Of a stretch of 64,000 bases of DNA, positions 21,587 through 33,552 are shown one piece after another. The first letter of the stretch is position 1; every line of letters starts with the position of its first letter. The stretch is from Anaspis maculata (taxonomy: Eukaryota > Arthropoda > Insecta > Coleoptera > Scraptiidae): assembly GCA_949128115.1 (NCBI GenBank), contig OX421961.1, positions 85,419,277 through 85,483,276 of the forward strand, written 5' to 3'. Made by a program: the position numbers and the translations under genes. Below the pieces are notes generated by a model that saw only the letters and a list, made by a program, of their open reading frames with translations, was not told the origin of the DNA and did not search any database.

Positions 21587-23281
21587 ATCTAGCCTATAAT
21601 ATGATTCACCCTAATTAATGCTAATGAATACTCGTGAAAACGAAAGAATAGTTATTTGATTTAATTTCATCAGTAGTTGTTGGCAACAGCATGTATAAAG
21701 ACCTTGATATTGGGTATCAGGGTTTAGCTTTATTCATTTGCTAATTCGTCTCTCTGTGTCTAGTTTTAACATAAACATGCCCAACAAGATTGATCTGGTG
21801 ACAAACGAAAACAGTACGTTTTGAAATATGTGCTATTCTGATGAACTCTTTCTACACGTACCTACGCTTCAAAGATCCGGAATTTTGAAAAAATTTGCGA
21901 TTTTATGTTCCAGATCTTTTTTTTTCACAATTCCGCATGTACAACTGCTGCGATTTTCGCATGTGCCAAGGTTAATGGAAATAATTTAGGCAATTTGAAC
22001 TCTGATTGAAACGATACTAACAGAAAGAAACGTTCGTCAGAATGTCATTAGAGATGAATTTTTTTGCAAATTTTCTATATAGAATCATTGATTAATAACT
22101 CTGATAATTAGGTTCAAACCAGTACCAAGTAGTGATATCAGGGAAATTGGGTCAAATTCCGTGAAAAACCAATTAAATGCAAACTTGTGCCCGATAACGT
22201 TGTCAATAAGTCGCAGAAACTTATATTTCGCAAATATGATGCAAATCAACGTTATTTGTAAATAAATACAAATACCTACGTCGTTTTTCGGGGGTGGAAT
22301 GTACCTACCCCCTGATTTACACAAGGAAATCAGCATAATGGTCTTTGGTTCCGTGTCAACAAGAAGCTTAACGAATTCGATAAGGTTACGCGTGCTATCA
22401 CTACGTCTTGTTATGATGCAAAAGTGAGACGATTTTTTCAAATCTGCTAATATTCGATCATAGACCAGCACACTTGACGATAGGAAAAGCCAATAAGAGT
22501 CATGTCATATGACATGAGTAATTAAAATTAACAATCATGGATCAGTTCTTTTATCTCTTTTCAATTTTTTTAATAATTGAAGATGAAAAGCCCACGTGAA
22601 ACTTCCCAGACTTTGAGATTGTTGATTTGGGAACTGAAGGGGTTTAGTCTGAGGCGTGACCATAGAGTATGTGACTGATTGAAAAACTTAAGAGCTTGTA
22701 TTGAATAACCACTACTAAAGTCAAATTAAGTGGTCCACGAAGCTCTCAGCATCATACTCGTGCTGTTGTTACCTGATCCATGTATCTATTTATAATAGAG
22801 CTATTCCATTTTTTTTAACAGTTACATATACCTATCGGTTTTCCAAAATTTACTTGATGTATTTACTAACAAAAATCTCTATTAATTGTTATTGTTATCC
22901 ACTTAGCTGCATATCTTCAGTTCACCTATGTAAGTGAATTATAAGGAGGACGTCTGTGTTTACATATTAAGTAATGTGTGAATAATACTGGGCCCATCCA
23001 TAGAATAAATGCCTCGATAAATGCCCTTTTAATAACTTCACGGAACGTCTTCAAACATTGTCAGAAACAGGCAACTTGCAAAAATTACTTTATAATGATG
23101 TTTCTTGAAAATCTAGAAAATTTAATCTTGTAGGCTGCTTTTAAAATAGCAATAATTGTTGACTTGCAAGCGTTTTCAGTCCATTCGTCAAAAGATTCGA
23201 AATTTGGAAAATAAGCATGTTCTAATAATTATTAAGGGACTATTATTTATCTATAAAATCCACCCTGGACACACTAGAAAG
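21587..23281. other. Gene-free AT-rich stretch
   Basis: No gene, RNA or defined transposon was recognised. The 128-codon minus-strand ORF at 22085-22471 has no family signature and no splice-consistent neighbours, and I do not call it. Confidence 0.4.
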
Positions 23282-23482
23282 CTTAATGCTCAGTTTATGA
23301 TGAGCGATACCCGGCGGAGCGGAGCTGAGCTGAGCGATTTTTTTTTGTCTGGACCAATCCTGTCCATTCATGATGTCACTTCCCCGCATCGTAATTGGCA
23401 TAGGCAAAAAAATCGCTCCGCTCCGCTCAGCTCAGCTCAAATCGCGGCAAAAAATCGCTCATCATAAACTCAGCTTAATGGT
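23282..23482. repeat. Foldback repeat, about 200 bp
   Basis: GCTTAATGCTCAGTTTATGA at the left pairs with TCATAAACTCAGCTTAATGG at the right. The GC-rich inner blocks GCGGAGCGGAGCTGAGCTGA and TCAGCTCAGCTCCGC-type sequence mirror each other. Confidence 0.8.
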
Positions 23483-23569
23483 CATTAACGATGAATCGTC
23501 ATTCAACTTGCTTTGCTGTCTCGGTAACAGCACGGGAAACTAAATGACGATCCGTCCTCCTAAGTTAGG

Positions 23570-23885
23570 ACGGAGTCAAATTGGTAAAATGAGGCGTTGC
23601 TGAATCAATCCGTCTGAGTTTATTCCTTGACAGAAATCTATCATTCAGGTCTTTTTGGAAAGCTACAAGGATGTTCCTTGGTTTGAGCCTATAAATATTT
23701 TCAAAATCCAAAAAAATTCAAGTTTTGAAAAAATAATTTTTGGATTTCGAAAATGTCTATAGGTTCAAACCAAAGTACATCCTTGTAGCTTTCCAAAAAG
23801 ACCTGAATGATAGATTTCTGTCAAGGAATAAACTCTAGACGGATTGATTCCGCAACGCTTCATTTTACCAATTTGACTCAGTCTT
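23570..23885. repeat. Foldback repeat, about 316 bp
   Basis: The arms pair almost throughout: GGACGGAGTCAAATTGGTAA against TTACCAATTTGACTCAGTCT, and CTACAAGGATGT-type inner blocks, converging near 23730. No ORF. Confidence 0.85.
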
Positions 23886-26231
23886 TAAGGGGTTTCTGAT
23901 GTAACTAAAAAAGTTATTGGCAGGAATCAGTTTTATTTAATTTTTTTCTTCAAGTAGAAATTTCTTCAAAAAGGAAATGTACGGGCAATGCTATCAAATT
24001 TTCAAAATTTCGTGCTTTCACTTGCAACGGAGCCACCCATCCAGAGAGTGACTGCCGCCGTTATGTTGCATTATTATCTACAGCGAGCGATGTTCATTCG
24101 ACTGTGCGCTCCCTATCTCCCTGTATTTGGCTACCACAGTATTATTTGGGACTGAGACAGTGAGAAAAATCGTGCAAGGACTCTGTTGCAGTTTACTTGA
24201 TATTTTACAGTAAAAATGAAACCAAAGTATTTGAATCCTCTTAACCAAAAACCCGTCTGGCTCATTGCCATAGCAGCCCATGGTCGGAAAGTTGGACCGC
24301 TTTATAACACAGTTCTTGTGGTCCATGACTTTAGTCCTCAAGTTCAATGCTCACCTGTTCCTGTTGAGTTCGAATTAATAACGTTTGAGGGTTATCTGAA
24401 GTTTATCTCCCACATATTGCATTGAACTCTCTTACAAGTGACCCAGGAATTCTACATTTTATGTTCAGCTAGTATAGTGAACAAGCGATTAGTCAATGAG
24501 GTTTCAAGATGATAGACACAATGAGCATCACACGGTAATACCCCATAATAAAACAACTATTATTGATAAGCTGTTATCAGTGTTACTGACTGAAGCTCAA
24601 AGTGAGAACGATAACTTTATTTGGCCACGAGTGGGGGTCTCGGATATAAAACCCAGCAACAAATCCGACAATTTTCAGACAAAATTCGTGTTGTTGATTG
24701 ACCTTCTCCCGTGCTGGAGTGTTATGTCAATTTTTAGCCGTAGTGCTTTTTGTGAACTTTTGGTTTTCTACTGTTTTTCATGTGCTTATGTGGAGATACT
24801 GAGGCGTTGCTGAGCCCAGGCCTACAGGTATTAAACAGTTTTTTTTTTCTGACTATTCTGATTGTGTGTTGGTTTATTTGATGAATATCTGAGAAAAACA
24901 TACCTTTTTGTAGTTTTTAAGGTAGCGTAAGATTCCCATGCCGTGTCTTACTACTCTAGAAAATCGAATTCTATCTGACTTTGAAAATTTTTAGGAAAAG
25001 CATATAAATTAGGTAAGTAGGTAGGTAATAGAGACAAAGTAACTACCTATTTATGTAACAAATAAGAAAACTAGGGTGGTTCATGAGTGTTACTTTCCAA
25101 AGTTGAATTCATCAACTTTTAAAAGTGGCTAAAACAGTTCTAAAATGGAAACTTTCCAATAGTTTTATTTTTTAGAAACAGCAATGATTTTTCTACGAAC
25201 ATTATGATATATTTCATCACCCAGTCGCCTCGTAAATAATTGGGCACCTGCGTTCTTTGAACAAGATTATGCGGTCAGTCTAAAAGGCGAGATGCTAACT
25301 GCATCTCCTCGTATCTTGAGAAGGTACGCCACTACCGGGTAGCGAAGACAAAGTACGGAAGCTCTAACTCATCTGTGCTCTAACTGTAGAGCAATGCTAT
25401 TATCATTAATTTTATTATTATTTCACGAACATTATGATACCTACTATAACTTAGTATATTATATTGTAATTCGCCGTAGACAAGAGATTTGCCACTTGAT
25501 TTCATTGAACGATATCTACTATCTTGATTTTTAGCACCGCATCTTCATCGAAATTGTGATGTAATCCCTGAGTAAGGTGATTGTTGGTACTATTTTGTTC
25601 ATAAAAAAATGTTCCTTAAAAAAGTCATGTAAAAATTGTTTAATTAAAACAGTGGGTGTAATAAAAAAAACTATTCAAATTCATATTTAAAAGCTTTTAA
25701 CTTGCCAATCGAGTCGAAACTACAATTTAATGGAAGGATATATGATGTTCAAGGAAAATTACCTGAGAATCAAGCGATCAAAAATTAAAAATTGAAGAAT
25801 TATTTCCAGCACACAGTAGTCTAGATTCCAAAAAAGTGAAAATTGACAGGTACCATTAAAAAAAGTTTTTCATTTCCGGCGAAACCAGAAGTGGCAGAAT
25901 TTCAATTTTTGTCTTGATTTCTCCAAATTTCAAATTTTTCACGTTACCAATTTTATAAAGGACGAAAAAAGAAAACGACATAAATTACCATATCAGTTTC
26001 CTAGCCTATTTTGGCATATGAAATATGTCGCATTCATAGGTGGTCGTAGGAAAAGTAAATTTTTTTGCACTTGCCAACTTTCGAGATAGTATGTTGAAAT
26101 AAAAGCAGCTTTATACATACTGTATTTACAAAAATTCTCAGTTATGCTCAGTTGTCTGGTCAGGAACGCTTTCTTAGTGAAAACAACTGAGATTATTGGA
26201 TCAGTATTTTGTAGGAAGCGCTAAAAGTATG
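23886..26231. other. Gene-free stretch upstream of the ornithine decarboxylase gene
   Basis: AT-rich sequence. ORFs at 24078-24347 (minus), 24216-24425 (plus) and 24496-24813 (plus) show no recognisable domain and no convincing splice structure, so they are not called. Distal regulatory sequence of the downstream gene could lie here, but nothing specific is visible. Confidence 0.4.
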
Positions 26232-26348
26232 CTGCGTTCAGTCCTAGTGTGATTCGAATGAACTGTGATTTCCTGAGTTTCTCCTTTCCAAAGGCGTCGC
26301 GTGGCGAGACTCCCAGCCAGCTAGAACTACACTTGGGTTGAACGCAGT
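26232..26348. repeat. MITE family C, copy 1 (CCTAGTGTGATTC)
   Basis: TTCAGTCCTAGTGTGATTCG at the left pairs with the ACTTGGGTTGAACGC end, and the middle carries GGCGTCGCGTGGCGAGACTC. The same blocks appear in opposite orientation at 50689-50793, near the aminopeptidase promoter. The copies share CCTAGTGTGATTC ends and the TCGCCACGCGAGGC-type centre. Confidence 0.75.
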
Positions 26349-26483
26349 AGCGATGTTGTTTTCATCCTGCAGACTATAGACGCCTGCGAACCTAACTGTC
26401 GTCAGTTCTTTTTTCCTTTGTATGCATTGTAAGTTTTCAGAATTTCAGATACGACGCAATTCACAAATTCAACCTTCAAGACC

Positions 26484-26619
26484 AGGAGGCCTATTTCATA
26501 AAGCTACTTTGCAACTTTCCACTTGGCAAAATTCAGATAAATTGTTAAAAAAATACTGCCTAGGAACTACTAAGGTTTTTGCAAAGTGAAAAGTTGCAAA
26601 TTAGTTTTATGAAATGGAC
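26484..26619. repeat. Short palindrome, about 135 bp
   Basis: CCTATTTCATAAAGCTACTTTGC at the left pairs imperfectly with GCAAATTAGTTTTATGAAATGG at the right; inner CAACTTTCCACTTGGC pairs with GCAAAGTGAAAAGTTG. It lies about 640 bp upstream of the ornithine decarboxylase start codon. Confidence 0.7.
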
Positions 26620-27000
26620 AGATAGGTAGGCCATTATTATGACGTTACGCTCATGTGAAAATCTCGTAATATAATAACGCGATCTGTGTATTTCAGCTGA
26701 TCTCATTAAAACATAACTTTAAAAAGTACAATCGCGAGCGTATGATTAGAAACACTTTTCAAAACTGTCAGTCTTTCGATTAAAATTGTACACTTTCTGG
26801 ATGTGATTTGGGGACACTATCTGCTTCCACAGTTCCGAGGATGTATCTCCTTCAAATTTTTGCACTGAAGTTAGCTTCCCAAATCATAATGATACGGTCG
26901 TAGTTTGAGTTCGAAAACTGACACCATTTAATTGGAAAAATGTGTATACCTACCAGTAGAATTGGAAAAAAGACTAATAACATTCCTTGTTTTATTACAG

Positions 27001-27257
27001 GGTTGCATTGTGGACGAGGCTTCCCCTGCTACTAGCAGTGCTTTGCTTCCGGACAACTGGAGAATCTTTCTAAACGGAGAACCGCCTTGGGTCTGCTGCT
27101 GATCGCTTAGGTTCTGATTTTACCCACTCTCCCCTAACACACACCCTGTTCAATCCTGAGCACGGGTTGCCTCCTTGCTTATAGCTAAACCAATTCAAAA
27201 AGTATCAACGTTTACATCTCTCTTTTTCCAATTACTCCTTTCCTTCAACAAAACAAT
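27001..27257 (+). other. Candidate 5'-UTR exon sequence of the ornithine decarboxylase gene
   Basis: CCTTGTTTTATTACAG ends at 27000 and is a strong 3' splice site. What follows is less AT-rich, has no ATG in a long frame, and runs into the start codon at 27258 (AACAATATGAAG, a good context). I infer a transcribed leader whose first exon lies upstream and cannot be placed. Confidence 0.45.
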
Positions 27258-30200
27258 ATGAAGATCGTTAATTTGGACGACCGCGTGCACGTTCTGGATA
27301 ACCAAACTAATGTATGGACCATCATCGACGAGATAGCCTCTTCGGGGGTGCAGGAGGACGCCTTCTATGTTTGCAATATAGGCGATATTGTGAAGAAGCA
27401 CAGGGAATGGATGGTGGCCTTGCCACGTGTCACCCCTTACTACGGTAAGACTTTTTTTATTTATCTTTTGCAAAAATAACCAATGTTCTTCATTTTGCAG
27501 CGGTAAAATGCAATGACAGCTTGATCGTTCTTGAAGTCTTGGCCGCATTGGGTACTGGATTTGATTGCGCTTCGAAGGGCGAAATCAACAAAGTGCTCTC
27601 GCTGGGCGTCAGTCCGAACCGCATAATCTTTGCTAATCCAGCTAAACCGGCCAGTCATATACGGCATGCTGCAGCAACGGGAATACAAACTATGACCTTT
27701 GACAATGAAGTGGAACTGTACAAAGTGAAAACTATGCATCCTGGCGCCAGGTAACCTACTCGTTAGAAGTAAGAAAAATGCAGAGCGTATAAATGTGTTT
27801 GGATCGTTTTTCTGAGTTAAATCAGGCTCCAGAGAGATATCTCGAGATATCTCGAGTCGAGCAACCGGCTAGCGGCGCGGTTATTCTTGAAAAACTCCAC
27901 TGAAAATTGACACGTTGGTTGCATTGATAATAGCCTAGGAGCTAGTGACCGATTTATTGTAGCATTTAAACACGCAAGTGGCACATTTTTGAAATTCCTT
28001 CACACCTGTTGATGACCAAAACGAACCTCGCCCAGCTGACAGCCGGTGGCCTTGACTCTTGAGCGGTACAACCCTTTGAAGGGAGAAAGAAATTGAAAGT
28101 CTCATTTATGAAATGAAGTTACGGCCGTGTCGCGGCATCAGCTTGATGATGTGGTAGTGAGAGACGTGTGGCTGCCAACCCAACCGTTCGGAGTAACGCT
28201 TGCGTGTGCATTGACGTGCTCAAGTTCGAAGCCTACCACCGCTGTTTTTTCCGTGATTTTTTTTCCAAAACATCGGTTTTTCTCCTTTTAAAAGCCATAA
28301 AAATATGAAATATTGATTTCTTAGGAGATTAGGGGTTTCTTTCCAAGGAAATCAGCAGCGCTATCCTTGTTTTGAATCAGTGGCGCTATTGTTGTTTCGA
28401 TTGGGAAAAAAGTCACTGACCTTATAAGAAACTTGTATTTTTTATTCAGATTGCAGAGTTAAGAGAGTAGTCTCAAAAATGTGCCACTTGCTTATTGAAC
28501 ATTGAAATGCTACGATAAATCGGTCGCTAGCCGCCAGAGCGCTTCCGTTCTTATAAGTGCAACCATTGTTTCACCAAACACACTAAATTCTGCCAGTCTG
28601 CCACTTAATCTTTAAAGATGGAAGAAAATTTTCTAATTTTATTAATTATAAATATTGCAGGATGGTCATTAGAATCAGATGTGACGCCACTGACGCCCAA
28701 TGTCAACTCGGCATGAAATTCGGCTGCGATCCAGTCAAAGAAGCGCCACATCTGCTGGAGATCGCCCGTTCTGTGGGCATCGACGTGATTGGAGTCAGTT
28801 TCCATGTGGGGTCCGGTTGCAGAGAGCCGGCGGCTTTCAAAAATGCCATCGCAGCGGCACGCGATATCTTCGATTTTGCGGCTACTTTGGGATACGATTT
28901 CCACGTGCTCGATCTTGGAGGCGGATATCCTGGCGGACACGGCAGTTCCATCGATAAGGTAATGGAAAATTAAATATCAAGAAGTCCTTACAGCAGTCGC
29001 TTCTTATGAAGGCAAAGGATTGGATGAAATTAGGTATGTTCGCGACTTCGCGAGAACCTAGGTGAAACTGGTAAAAGTGAGAAGGTTACATTTCGGCTTT
29101 TTTCTGGTCACTTGACAATGTATTACGCATTGTATAATGCATTTCGACCAATAGACCTTTTTAAGTAATTTTACTTGTTAGGGTTCGACAATGGCCGTAA
29201 GACATTTTGGATTCATTTAACAGGTTTTAAAAAAAGTCCGAAGTTGAATGTAAAGTCCGAATGTGGAAAGTGTTAGGCAACGTCTTCTTGAGTTGTGCAC
29301 TTGTGCTCACTGCTGTTTCATTCATATCGAATCGTCAGATCTCAGACTACCCCAAAGGCGGTTGTGGGGCTCACAGCCCGCTATCGAGAGGAAGAAATTT
29401 TGGTTCCTGTAGTAATCGAAACATTTCAAACGTTAATAATGGGTTTTGAAACTGCCAATGCCAAAGACCTTTGCCAATATGAAAACTTCGAGAACAAAAT
29501 TGAGCCATTGAAGTTGAAAGAAACAAAAAAACGATGAAACACCGTTCAAATGATCCATGAAGATTCCTTGTGTCGGAGAACACAGGAATTGGGAAAAATT
29601 TCTGGTGTAGCATGTTAGCGGTGGAAATACGCCGATGTTAAATGAATGAACAAGAAAAAATATATTTCATTTAAAACGGTTTTTCAAGTATGTACTTGAA
29701 AATTGAAAATTGTCGGAAAGTGTTGAAATTAAATAAATGATAAACACACAAGAAAGTAATTTATCGATCTTTTTCACCACGTTATCATGTGCAACGTGCT
29801 AAGAGTTACCTTTCAAAAGTGCGACAGCTTCTAGTAGTCGACATAAAGTTTTTGGCAAACTAACTGGCCTTCTAAATACATAGTTTTTTTTTTGTAATAA
29901 TACATTTTTAATTCTTTATTTCGCTTCCAGATTGCCGAAGTTATCAACTCTGCACTCAAAGAGTACTTTCCCGACCCGTCGGTAGAAGTAATCGCCGAGC
30001 CCGGTCGCTTTTACGCTTCATCAGCATACACCTTGGCCTGCAACATCCATTCCATTCGTGACGTTTCCAGGGACAACGCCCTCACTCATCGCATGTATTA
30101 CATCAACGACGGCGTCTACGGCAGCTTCAACTGCATCCTTTACGACCACCAAGAAGTGGTGCCGCAGCCCTTGCATTCGCAAATGGGAACCAAGCACTGC

Positions 30201-30575
30201 TACAGCAGCATCTGGGGCCCCACTTGCGACGGTCTGGATAAGGTCTGTGACAACATTCTTCTTCCTGAAATGAACGTCGGCGACTGGCTGGTGTTCGAGG
30301 ACATGGGAGCGTACACGCTGCCCGTGGCAAGTCCTTTCAATGGCTTCCCCATTCCAAAGGTGCACATTGTGACAGACGAGCCCACTTGGCATATGCTGAA
30401 GGACATCGGGCCAATGACCGAGGACCACTTCGTCATGGGCAACGCGACCAAACTTCCTTTGGGATTCGACGCCGGAGAAATGCTGCCGCTGCCTGAGTTC
30501 CCTATTAAAATTCCAATCTACAACGCTGACGGATCCATTCTCGAGGAGCACTATCTTGAACTCGCCTCGGCTTAG
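27258..30575 (+). CDS. ODC1: Ornithine decarboxylase
   Basis: PLP-dependent, fold-III decarboxylase converting ornithine to putrescine, the first step of polyamine synthesis in the cytosol; active as a head-to-tail homodimer. Four exons (27258-27444, 27501-27750, 28661-28958, 29931-30575) join in frame through GT-AG introns to give 459 aa. Motifs seen: YYAVKCN with the PLP lysine at 65; FHVGSGC with His194; the Gly-rich phosphate-binding GGGYPG at 232-237; EPGRFY at about 268-273; [18 protein letters not shown]; and WGPTCDGLD, whose catalytic Cys344 and neighbouring Asp complete the active site across the dimer. All key residues are present, so this is ODC rather than antizyme inhibitor. The C-terminus (ending HYLELASA) differs from the vertebrate PEST tail. 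Intron 2 holds a foldback repeat. No clear AATAAA was found just downstream. Confidence 0.96.
27905..28575. repeat. Foldback repeat inside intron 2 of the ornithine decarboxylase gene
   Basis: GACCGATTTATTGTAGCATTT (left, near 27949) pairs with AAATGCTACGATAAATCGGTC (right, near 28505). GCAAGTGGCACATTTTTGA pairs with TCAAAAATGTGCCACTTGC. The arms are about 100 bp, with about 450 bp of unique sequence between. The element lies entirely within the intron and should be removed by splicing. Confidence 0.75.
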
Positions 30576-32078
30576 CCTTGGCGAATTTCATCATCCAATA
30601 AGACCAATCCTATTTTTAAGCTAAGCATTTCTTCTATCTAACTTTTTATACAGCCATCTTTTTTTTTTCAATTAACAACATTTCACTGTTTCAACAGTAT
30701 GAAAATTTAGATTCAAAAACACGGATTTTTATAACTTTACAAGGTACTTACCCTGAAGTGTAAATGTTTCAACTACTTGTCAGTGGCTCATAGGAGATGT
30801 AATCGTACAATATAAAAAAAAACTCTGGAAAAATCAATATTATGTAACAGTTCTCTAGGACTCATAATCTTTTTGGTTCTTTTGTTTAGGAGTTCAGTTA
30901 TATAAGCAAGGGGGCAACTAATGCTATTCACTTTTGAATTTTATTGTTAGATTTAGGTAATTGTCTGGCATTCTATTTTGTTAGAATATGCTAGATGTCA
31001 ATTATGTTCAGCTTATTAGATGCTTATCTGTAATATTTTGCAATATTATTGTTTTAACAAATACCTATTTATAATATACACAGTCATGCATTTTCGAAAT
31101 GTTTTCTTTCCTGATGAACAAAAAAATTTGTAGTTTAGGTGTCTTGTAAATTTTGATACCGCAATGCTATTTGGTAACATTGCTGTATGGACCAATGCCT
31201 TATTGTGAAGAAGTGTAGCCACAATGGCATCCTGTGCAGAGGCTGTCTACAGGATGATCAAAAATTGAAAAAAATACCTCATACATCAAAACAGGTTGAG
31301 TCATGAGAATCACCACAAACATTCCTTATTTGAATGTTTTTCAAGTATTATTGAAGAAACTGTTGAAAAATCATGATTTTTCAATACAGCGACATGCCAT
31401 TTCGGTATATCTACAATAAGTGATGCAAAAAATGAAATGCAATGTGTAGCTAACGTCTAGGCCTACTATTTTGAAAAATGTGACTGTCATTTTTTTTTGT
31501 CTTTTGTGAGCGAAGCGTAAGTTTCTAGAACTGACCCCCCAGATATGACTTTCTGTTCACCACAAACACAGCGCAAGTTACCCAAAGGGCCCAAGGGCTC
31601 GAATACCTTTTCTGTGAAAGATACCCAACACAGGGTGCGGCGGAAATGTGACTCAGTGGTAGAACAGACTCCAGCACATTTGGGCAAATTCAAAATAAAC
31701 GTGCAAGAGCTCCGTCTAAGTTCTAACCCCAGCCCACTAGGTCCAAGAATCCTGCTTTCTGAGGCTACAGGCGACGACAGAGGGTAACATTCTCCGAGGC
31801 TACGACGTTTATCGACACTAAGCATCCAATCTCCGAGGCGTCGCGGCGCAGCTCAGCTGAAGGAGGCCAAGGCTCACCCGAAAGGTAGCCAGGTCTCATC
31901 CCATAGGAGCTCATCAGCGATGGATGACGAGTGCTCGAAGATGGGCTCCTCTTCGTGTGCTATTTCATGATGAAGCGGCGCGACATTCTTACTTCTATTA
32001 AAAATAACAGCGACTGTGTAGGGCCACGGGAGGGTACCATTACCGAGCGCGGGATGTTATCCCAAGCGCGGCGCCAAT
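30576..32078. other. Gene-free stretch between ornithine decarboxylase and the SWIM/THAP repeat
   Basis: The first part is presumably the 3' UTR of the upstream gene. Segment 31500-31900 is noticeably more GC-rich than its surroundings, with a mirrored ORF pair at 31487-31825 (minus) and 31545-31787 (plus), neither recognisable. It may be an old retroelement or SINE fragment; the A-box-like ACTCAGTGGTAGAACAG near 31650 has no B box beside it. Confidence 0.35.
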
Positions 32079-32136
32079 ATTGGCGAATAACATTACCGAT
32101 GGTGGCGCTGCTGATGCGCTTCGCATGTAAACAAAC

Positions 32137-32600
32137 ATGTCGGATAGAGCACGGATTGTTGCCCGCGCGTTCAAAAATCTCATCAGTAGTAAGCGGTTTT
32201 TAATATCCTCCAGACGTGAAACGTGGTTAATTAGTATTGCGGTGGAACTCAAAAATGGCAGAAGCGTAATTGAGTGTTATGGAGGTTTTGAATCACTTGA
32301 TGGATTCAATGGATTCTCGATGTATCGTGATGGGAGAAGAAACTCTGAAGTCACAATTTTTTGTGTTGTGTAGTCGAAAGCGAACCGAATCAAGCATCAA
32401 TTTAAACATAGACATATTTGAAATGTGTTTACAAACAAGCGCATTGTATGAATCTCCTCACTAGGTAACTGGGAATGTAATTTTAAAAAAATAGTAGTAG
32501 CAGTTCCTGTGAAATTGGAACGTTCAAATGCACTTGCAAAGCAGGCCAGTCCGGGACATGCAAAAATATCGCAGCTGTGCTTCTTCGATGCAGCCATATA
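32137..32600 (+). pseudogene. SWIM zinc-finger protein remnant (copy 1)
   Basis: The frame opens with MSDRARIVARAFKNLIS and continues, after frameshifts near 32340 and 32460, into a LCLQTSALYESPH-like stretch and then a SWIM finger around 32520-32580 with the CxC-n-CxH spacing. SWIM fingers bind DNA or protein and occur in MULE transposases and in many uncharacterised arthropod proteins. The better preserved copy (63374-62837, minus strand) supports the reading. At least two frameshifts are visible, hence a pseudogene. Confidence 0.6.
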
Positions 32601-32826
32601 AAGTTCCCATTTTCAGCGACACTTCCCAGGCTTTTTTCGTAGTCATATTTTTTACAGTGCCGAGTTTGTTTGTCATTTTGACTACCCAACTTGCGTCTTT
32701 CGCTTTCGACGGGAAACGGTGAAAATGTAACTCTTCCTTTTTCCGGTTTCCACAGCGCGACTCGCACTCGGAAACACAACTAATTCTCCGCCACTTTTTG
32801 TCACTATCTATCTTGCCACCTTCCAT
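32524..32826 (-). pseudogene. THAP-type zinc finger remnant (copy 1)
   Basis: A 100-codon frame beginning MEGGKIDSDKK that contains CVSECESRCGNRKKEELHF followed by HRFPSKAKDASWVVKM. The Cys pairs followed by a (S/F)FHRFP-like segment and a W about ten residues later match the N-terminal half of THAP (C2CH) domains, used by P and Kolobok-type transposases and by host regulators. The second Cys/His pair is not found in frame. It converges with, and overlaps, the SWIM frame on the other strand. Confidence 0.5.
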
Positions 32827-33552
32827 TCTATGCCACTTTTGCTTGCCAGTCGTCGTACACGTGCCACTCTTATTTTAAAATGCAATGCTTTTGCAATCGA
32901 CGACACCTAATATATTCAAGATGATGAAACGTGCGTGGCTCACGTACTTTGTTTGAAAAAATTAACGCCGCGTTAAGTCAGATGGAATCAAATAAAGTTC
33001 CCAAACACCGCAACGCTCATAAGAGCCCACACAAATCTGTAGTTGATCCGTGCACAAACGTCGTTTACACGTTGGCCGTCAGATGGCGTATTCGATCTTG
33101 AAACTCGCCAATACTCTGACACATTACGATGTGCGGTCGAGTAGGTACACTTCCACGATGAGATCACACTCAAATAGGTTTGTTAGCCTTCGCGCCACAT
33201 TGTGGAAATTAAATCGTTAGCGCCCTCTTTTATTCATCTCTTGACTCAAAAACTTAGCCGTTCCGATCGTATACATACATATTGATTTTTCTTTCCCATT
33301 TTTTCCGCGAATTACGTGCGGTGGATTTCGATTGTAAATTATTTTTTTAACAAAGGGGGAACGGCAAATTGTTTAAATATGGACCCGCGTGAAATGAACA
33401 ACAGTCGAGCGATTATACAAGGACAGCGAACAATTAGGTATTCATCAGTGAGTGAACCTTAAAGGATTCATCATTTATTTTATTTCATTTTATCTTTTCT
33501 ATCAGTAAAACAATAGCTATAGTACGATCAGCGATCAGCTTTTTTGTATTTT

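Larger units (their letters stand above)
32079..33112 (+). mobile_element. SWIM/THAP-encoding repeat, copy 1
   Basis: About 1.03 kb bounded by ATTGGCGA at the left and its complement TCGCCAAT at the right. A second copy lies in opposite orientation at 62258-63432 and a third partial copy starts at about 63437. Plus-strand remnants encode a protein with a SWIM zinc finger (TFKCTCKAGQSGTCKH, CxC...CxH); minus-strand sequence at 32500-32826 encodes a THAP-like finger. Both frames are broken, so this is a decayed mobile element or a repeatedly copied gene fragment. Confidence 0.65.

Noticed and set aside
24078..24813. Possible host exons
   Set aside because: No domain, no consistent splice sites, overlapping ORFs on both strands.
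30021..30551. 176-codon antisense ORF over the last ornithine decarboxylase exon
   Set aside because: A shadow of a conserved coding exon caused by codon bias.
31545..31825. Mirrored ORF pair as a gene
   Set aside because: No recognisable protein signature on either strand and no supporting splice structure.
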